A stretch of 64,000 nucleotides of DNA from contig NZ_JBBCOR010000009.1 in NCBI RefSeq assembly GCF_037151175.1, positions 62,001 through 126,000 on the forward strand, given 5' to 3'. Positions 60,752 to 64,000 of this stretch are shown here, piece after piece. The notes beneath the pieces were generated by a model that saw nothing but the letters and a program-made list of their open reading frames with translations, was not told the origin of the DNA and made no database searches. The translations under genes and the position numbers were made by a program. Source of the stretch: Asaia sp003994335. Its GTDB lineage: Bacteria; Pseudomonadota; Alphaproteobacteria; Acetobacterales; Acetobacteraceae. The number at the start of each line of letters is the position of its first letter. Positions within the stretch are counted from its first letter, which is position 1.

Positions 60752-63679
60752 TCAGAACGACCGGTTGACCTGCATGAATACGTAGCGACCGATAATGGCA
60801 CTCGTATAAATGGCGTTTGCCGTGTTGGTGGCGGTGTCAAAGACGAAGGGCGGCTTCTTGTCGAGAATGTTGTTAACACCAGCCTCTAGGTTCCACTTGT
60901 TCCAGCGATAGTTGACCGTCACATCGTGGGTGAAGATGCCCGGCGTGCGCCATTGTCCTGCCGTCTGGCGCGTCAGATCCTCCGACATGTCGTTCCACAC
61001 CATACCGCCCGTATAGTGCAGCATATAGGTGAAGGCGAAGGCATTATGCTGCCACGTCGCGGTGGTATAATTCGACACGCGGGGAATACCATTAGGCATA
61101 CCGACTGACGAAGAGCCCTGGAAGAACAGGCGACCAGCATAGTTGTACCAGCTTCCGCCCGGCTCGTTCTGCTGCAGATAGGAAACAATCTGCTGCAGGT
61201 TGTTGCTCAGCGTGATCGAGTTCTCGCGATTGATGCGGATACGATAATCCAGATCGAAATCGATGCCCGATGTCTTTAGCCCGCCAAGATTGTCAAAAAG
61301 CGTGCTGACATAGTTGATCTGCTGGTTCGACGAGCGTGTGATGTCCGAGCAGTATTGCGGCGCTGAACCCGTATAGCAAGAGTCAAGCACATACTGCGCC
61401 GAAACCGAGCTGATGGCGTTCTTGATCGTGTAGTGCCAGTACTCGACAGATGCCGAAAGGTTCGGAATCCAGCGCGGGGTGATGACCGTACCGACCGTAT
61501 AGGTGCGACCCGTTTCGGGACGCAGATTGCCGTTACCGCCGCTGATGGCCGGAACCTGACCGGAATTGGCCACTTCGAATGTTGCAGGATTGATGCCCTG
61601 CTTCATGCAGTTGGCAATGACGGTCGGATTGCTGGCGCCGGAGCACGGATCATTCGCTGCGGCATAGCCAAGCGACTGCCCCTGATAGAGTTCATACACA
61701 TTGGGCTGACGATAGGATGTACCAAGCGTCGCACGGAAGCGAATGTCGCGGATGGGCGCCCAGTTGATGCCCACTTTCCAGTTCTGCGTGTTGCCGAAGG
61801 TATTGTAATGCGACCAGCGACCTTGTGCATCGACGGTCAGGTCCTTCGCCAGGAAAGCGTCACGCAGCAGCGGCAGCTTGGCCTCGCCATATACCTCGGT
61901 CGCATTGAACCCGCCGCCCGTATAGGACTGGGTGTTGCCGGTCGTGTCACCATTCACGGCAAGCGGATCGGGCGCATAGCTGAGCTGCTCGCTGCGATGC
62001 TCAAGGCCGAAGGCCAAACCCAGATCACCACCATGCTCGTAAGGCATGCGCACAACCTTGTCGTTGTTCACACGCAGATTGAAGTCACGGATCATGTATT
62101 GCGAATGATCGTGCTGGTTGAACTTGGCGTATGAAGCGCCCTGCTGCGACATGGGCGCAAACGGGTTCTGCAACGAGCATCCCGCAGCAGCCTGGCAGAC
62201 AGTCGGGTCATAGGTGACGGCGCTGGACGCATCGGTCGGGTCGAGCTGGCGAATACCATATTCCTGAAGGATATGGCGATAATTACCCATATTGTTGGTA
62301 TCGTAGCGTGCCTGGCTCACGCCATAACCCATCGACGCGTCATAATACCAGTTATGGGTGATCAGCCCATTCATGCCGCCTGTGATCTGCAGGTTATCCG
62401 TCGCGTATTCCTGACGCCGATCACCAAGATCCGTGTAGCGCTTCTGGACGACAGTATCGACGCCGAACGGATTGTAAGGCGCATTAGCCGGCAAAGTGAG
62501 AGGATTTGAGAGCTGCGAGGGGTAGATCGAGCCGGCCACCGGCGAGGGTGCCAGCGAGGCTGCCGCCGTCTTGTGGGCGTAGCGCACATTGGCGTAGAGG
62601 TTGAAATGCTCATTGAACTTGTAATGGGCATCTCCGGACAGCACGGAGTTCTGCACGTAATTCGTGAGGCTCTGGTTATTGCCGTAATTATAGCGATTTG
62701 CTGCCGTATAGCGCGAGAACGTGCTGCCATCGCCATTCGAGATCAGTCCGGCGCCCGGACCGCTGAGGACGCGCGTATTCGCGGTATAGCCTGAGCCGTA
62801 GATGGGCGGCACGCCGGGGTCGTTTGAGGCCTGAACCAGACGCGACCAGTCGCGGTCACGCTGCATCACGGGGCCCTGTGTCAGGTACTGCCCGGCCAGG
62901 GTGATGTTGCCCTTGTCATGGTCGAAATTCCAGCCCTTGAAGCCAGAGATCAGACCCGTGCGAGAGTCACCCTGATCAGTGATACCGCCACGGATGGTCA
63001 TGCCCCCCGTGGTCAGGTCATGACGCAGCTTGATGTTGACCACACCGGAGACAGCATCGGCACCGTAAAGCTCGGAGCCACCGTCCTTGAGGATTTCGAC
63101 GCTCGCAATCTGCTCGATGGGGATCGTGTTCAGATCGACGCAGGCGGCGCCAGGGTCCTGCGCCACGCGCTTGCCATCGATCAGGACAAGGACGCGCTTC
63201 GAGCTGAGATTGCGAATATCCGTGCAGGAAACGCCGCCGAAGCCATTGGTCTGGCTATTGGAAGCGCCCGAGTTGCCGATGGACGGCAGACGCTGCAGGT
63301 AATCGCCCAGCGTGGTTGCGGCGGTCTGCTGGATCTGCTTGGCCGTGACGATCTGGACCGGGTTCGCGTTCTGGTTGTTCGAGCTGCGCAGCATCGACCC
63401 CGTGACGACGATGCTCTCGCTTCCTCCCTCGCTCACGCCGCTGGTCAGAACACGTGCGCGCGCCGCAGGCTTGGCAGCGGGAGCGGCTGTCGGAATGGCA
63501 GCCCGGCTGCCATCGCTGGTGACGACCTGACTACGCACCGGGGCAGCCTTGGACGCCGCTGTGCGATGATTGCTGTGCTTGTGCGCCTGGGTTGCCGCCA
63601 TGGCGGCTGGTACGCCGTACCACGAGGAGGTGAGCACGGTTGCACCGAGAATCCTTGCGAGGATCGAGTGGCACTTCAT
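60752..63679 (-). CDS. TonB-dependent outer-membrane receptor
   Basis: 975 residues. Signal peptide (ILARILGATVLTSSWYGVPA), an Ala/Pro-rich stretch, TonB box-like ESIVVTGS near residue 90, plug domain (VLVLIDGKRVAQDPG, EILKDGGSELYGADAVSGVV), and a long 22-strand barrel ending in Phe (RYVFMQVNRSF). Without a periplasmic binding protein or transporter next to it the ligand is unknown; the length and plug sequence (CVDLNTIPIEQIASVEILKD) resemble receptors for sugars, peptides or other organic substrates rather than siderophores. It is convergent with the pigment operon. Confidence 0.93.
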   Translation of the reverse strand: MKCHSILARILGATVLTSSWYGVPAAMAATQAHKHSNHRTAASKAAPVRSQVVTSDGSRAAIPTAAPAAKPAARARVLTSGVSEGGSESIVVTGSMLRSSNNQNANPVQIVTAKQIQQTAATTLGDYLQRLPSIGNSGASNSQTNGFGGVSCTDIRNLSSKRVLVLIDGKRVAQDPGAACVDLNTIPIEQIASVEILKDGGSELYGADAVSGVVNIKLRHDLTTGGMTIRGGITDQGDSRTGLISGFKGWNFDHDKGNITLAGQYLTQGPVMQRDRDWSRLVQASNDPGVPPIYGSGYTANTRVLSGPGAGLISNGDGSTFSRYTAANRYNYGNNQSLTNYVQNSVLSGDAHYKFNEHFNLYANVRYAHKTAAASLAPSPVAGSIYPSQLSNPLTLPANAPYNPFGVDTVVQKRYTDLGDRRQEYATDNLQITGGMNGLITHNWYYDASMGYGVSQARYDTNNMGNYRHILQEYGIRQLDPTDASSAVTYDPTVCQAAAGCSLQNPFAPMSQQGASYAKFNQHDHSQYMIRDFNLRVNNDKVVRMPYEHGGDLGLAFGLEHRSEQLSYAPDPLAVNGDTTGNTQSYTGGGFNATEVYGEAKLPLLRDAFLAKDLTVDAQGRWSHYNTFGNTQNWKVGINWAPIRDIRFRATLGTSYRQPNVYELYQGQSLGYAAANDPCSGASNPTVIANCMKQGINPATFEVANSGQVPAISGGNGNLRPETGRTYTVGTVITPRWIPNLSASVEYWHYTIKNAISSVSAQYVLDSCYTGSAPQYCSDITRSSNQQINYVSTLFDNLGGLKTSGIDFDLDYRIRINRENSITLSNNLQQIVSYLQQNEPGGSWYNYAGRLFFQGSSSVGMPNGIPRVSNYTTATWQHNAFAFTYMLHYTGGMVWNDMSEDLTRQTAGQWRTPGIFTHDVTVNYRWNKWNLEAGVNNILDKKPPFVFDTATNTANAIYTSAIIGRYVFMQVNRSF

Positions 63680-64000
63680 GAAATGGATCGCCCGTGTGAG
63701 AGAGGAATGGACTGTTACGATACTGTCTCGTTGCAGAAACGCGACTTCACACGCAAGCAGGTTCGATTACAGTTTGGTTGGATCGAGTCACATTCTGGGT
63801 AATATGTTGTTGTTCTGCAACATTCATTAACAACGCCGTGCGACAAGCCCGTTCCGCCCTAAGAATTTTCATTCCCACGCAAGCCGATAAACAGAATTAT
63901 CGTACACTTGCATGGCTTTTCAGATATCTGATCTGTCACGCTGACTGCGCGACCGCGTGTTTGACAGTTCACCCGCCAGAAGGAGGGCGATCTTGCTGAT
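63680..64000. other. Intergenic region at window end, with possible start of a plus-strand gene
   Basis: No complete gene. ATGTTG (63804-63809) and CAACAT (63818-63823) form a palindrome upstream of the TonB receptor. At the very end AAGGAGGGCGATC (63980-63992) is a strong ribosome-binding site followed by TTG at 63993, so a plus-strand gene probably starts here and continues outside; an ATG just past the window edge is equally possible. Confidence 0.35.

Overview
The window looks like chromosomal DNA of an acetic acid bacterium (Acetobacteraceae, Alphaproteobacteria). The main evidence is a fused BcsA-BcsB cellulose synthase followed by bcsC and bcsD, a PhyR/NepR/EcfG general stress response locus, TrcR (DUF1013), and a Hint-domain adhesin of a type common in this family. 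A C30-type carotenoid cluster next to cellulose genes would fit a pink-pigmented, cellulose-forming genus such as Asaia, but the genus is an inference. I saw no rRNA, convincing tRNA, CRISPR array or intact insertion sequence.

Layout. 1-8.5 kb holds small metabolic and regulatory units in divergent pairs: a deacetylase-SDR-SnoaL operon facing a LysR gene, acuI, an HxlR regulator facing a zinc-type dehydrogenase, a cupin gene, an AraC regulator and a lipoprotein. 8.9-11.7 kb holds a repeat-containing Hint adhesin with a strikingly AT-rich upstream region. 11.7-13.5 kb is an MmyB-type regulator facing an SDR. 13.6-24.8 kb is the cellulose operon on the minus strand: endoglucanase, small unknown protein, BcsQ-like ATPase, BcsAB, BcsC (broken by a frameshift) and BcsD. 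25.3-29.6 kb is the general stress response locus: HisKA_2 kinase, NepR, two EcfG-like sigma factors and PhyR.

29.6-48.7 kb is mostly housekeeping: uup, a Gfo/Idh/MocA oxidoreductase, secD-secF, mscL, rpmE, hsp20, trcR, purE-purK, two radC homologues around a HAD phosphatase, uvrD/pcrA, prmA, a GNAT acetyltransferase, aminopeptidase P and NAD-type isocitrate dehydrogenase. 48.9-53.3 kb is looser, with an iron-type alcohol dehydrogenase, a TetR-gene remnant, an FGGY kinase and two long gene-free stretches. 53.6-60.7 kb is a compact cluster: aldehyde dehydrogenase, two CrtI/CrtN-family desaturases, PlsC-type acyltransferase, GT2 glycosyltransferase and an exported DUF2141 protein. This set matches the steps of a staphyloxanthin-like glycosylated, acylated C30 carotenoid pathway. 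The window closes with a TonB-dependent receptor on the minus strand and the possible first codons of another gene.

How the parts work together. The cellulose genes should make, export and trim cellulose under cyclic-di-GMP control through the PilZ segment of BcsAB, unless the bcsC frameshift is real, in which case export should fail. The stress locus follows the partner-switch model: kinase phosphorylates PhyR, PhyR binds NepR, and EcfG sigma factor is released. The pigment cluster has no squalene-forming genes of its own, so it probably draws on the hopanoid pathway elsewhere in the genome.

The observations most worth a second look are the bcsC frameshift at a GA repeat, the carotenoid cluster with its DUF2141 partner, the duplicated EcfG pair, a RadC homologue without its metal-binding motif, the AT-rich region with paired repeats before the adhesin, and a structured leader before trcR.
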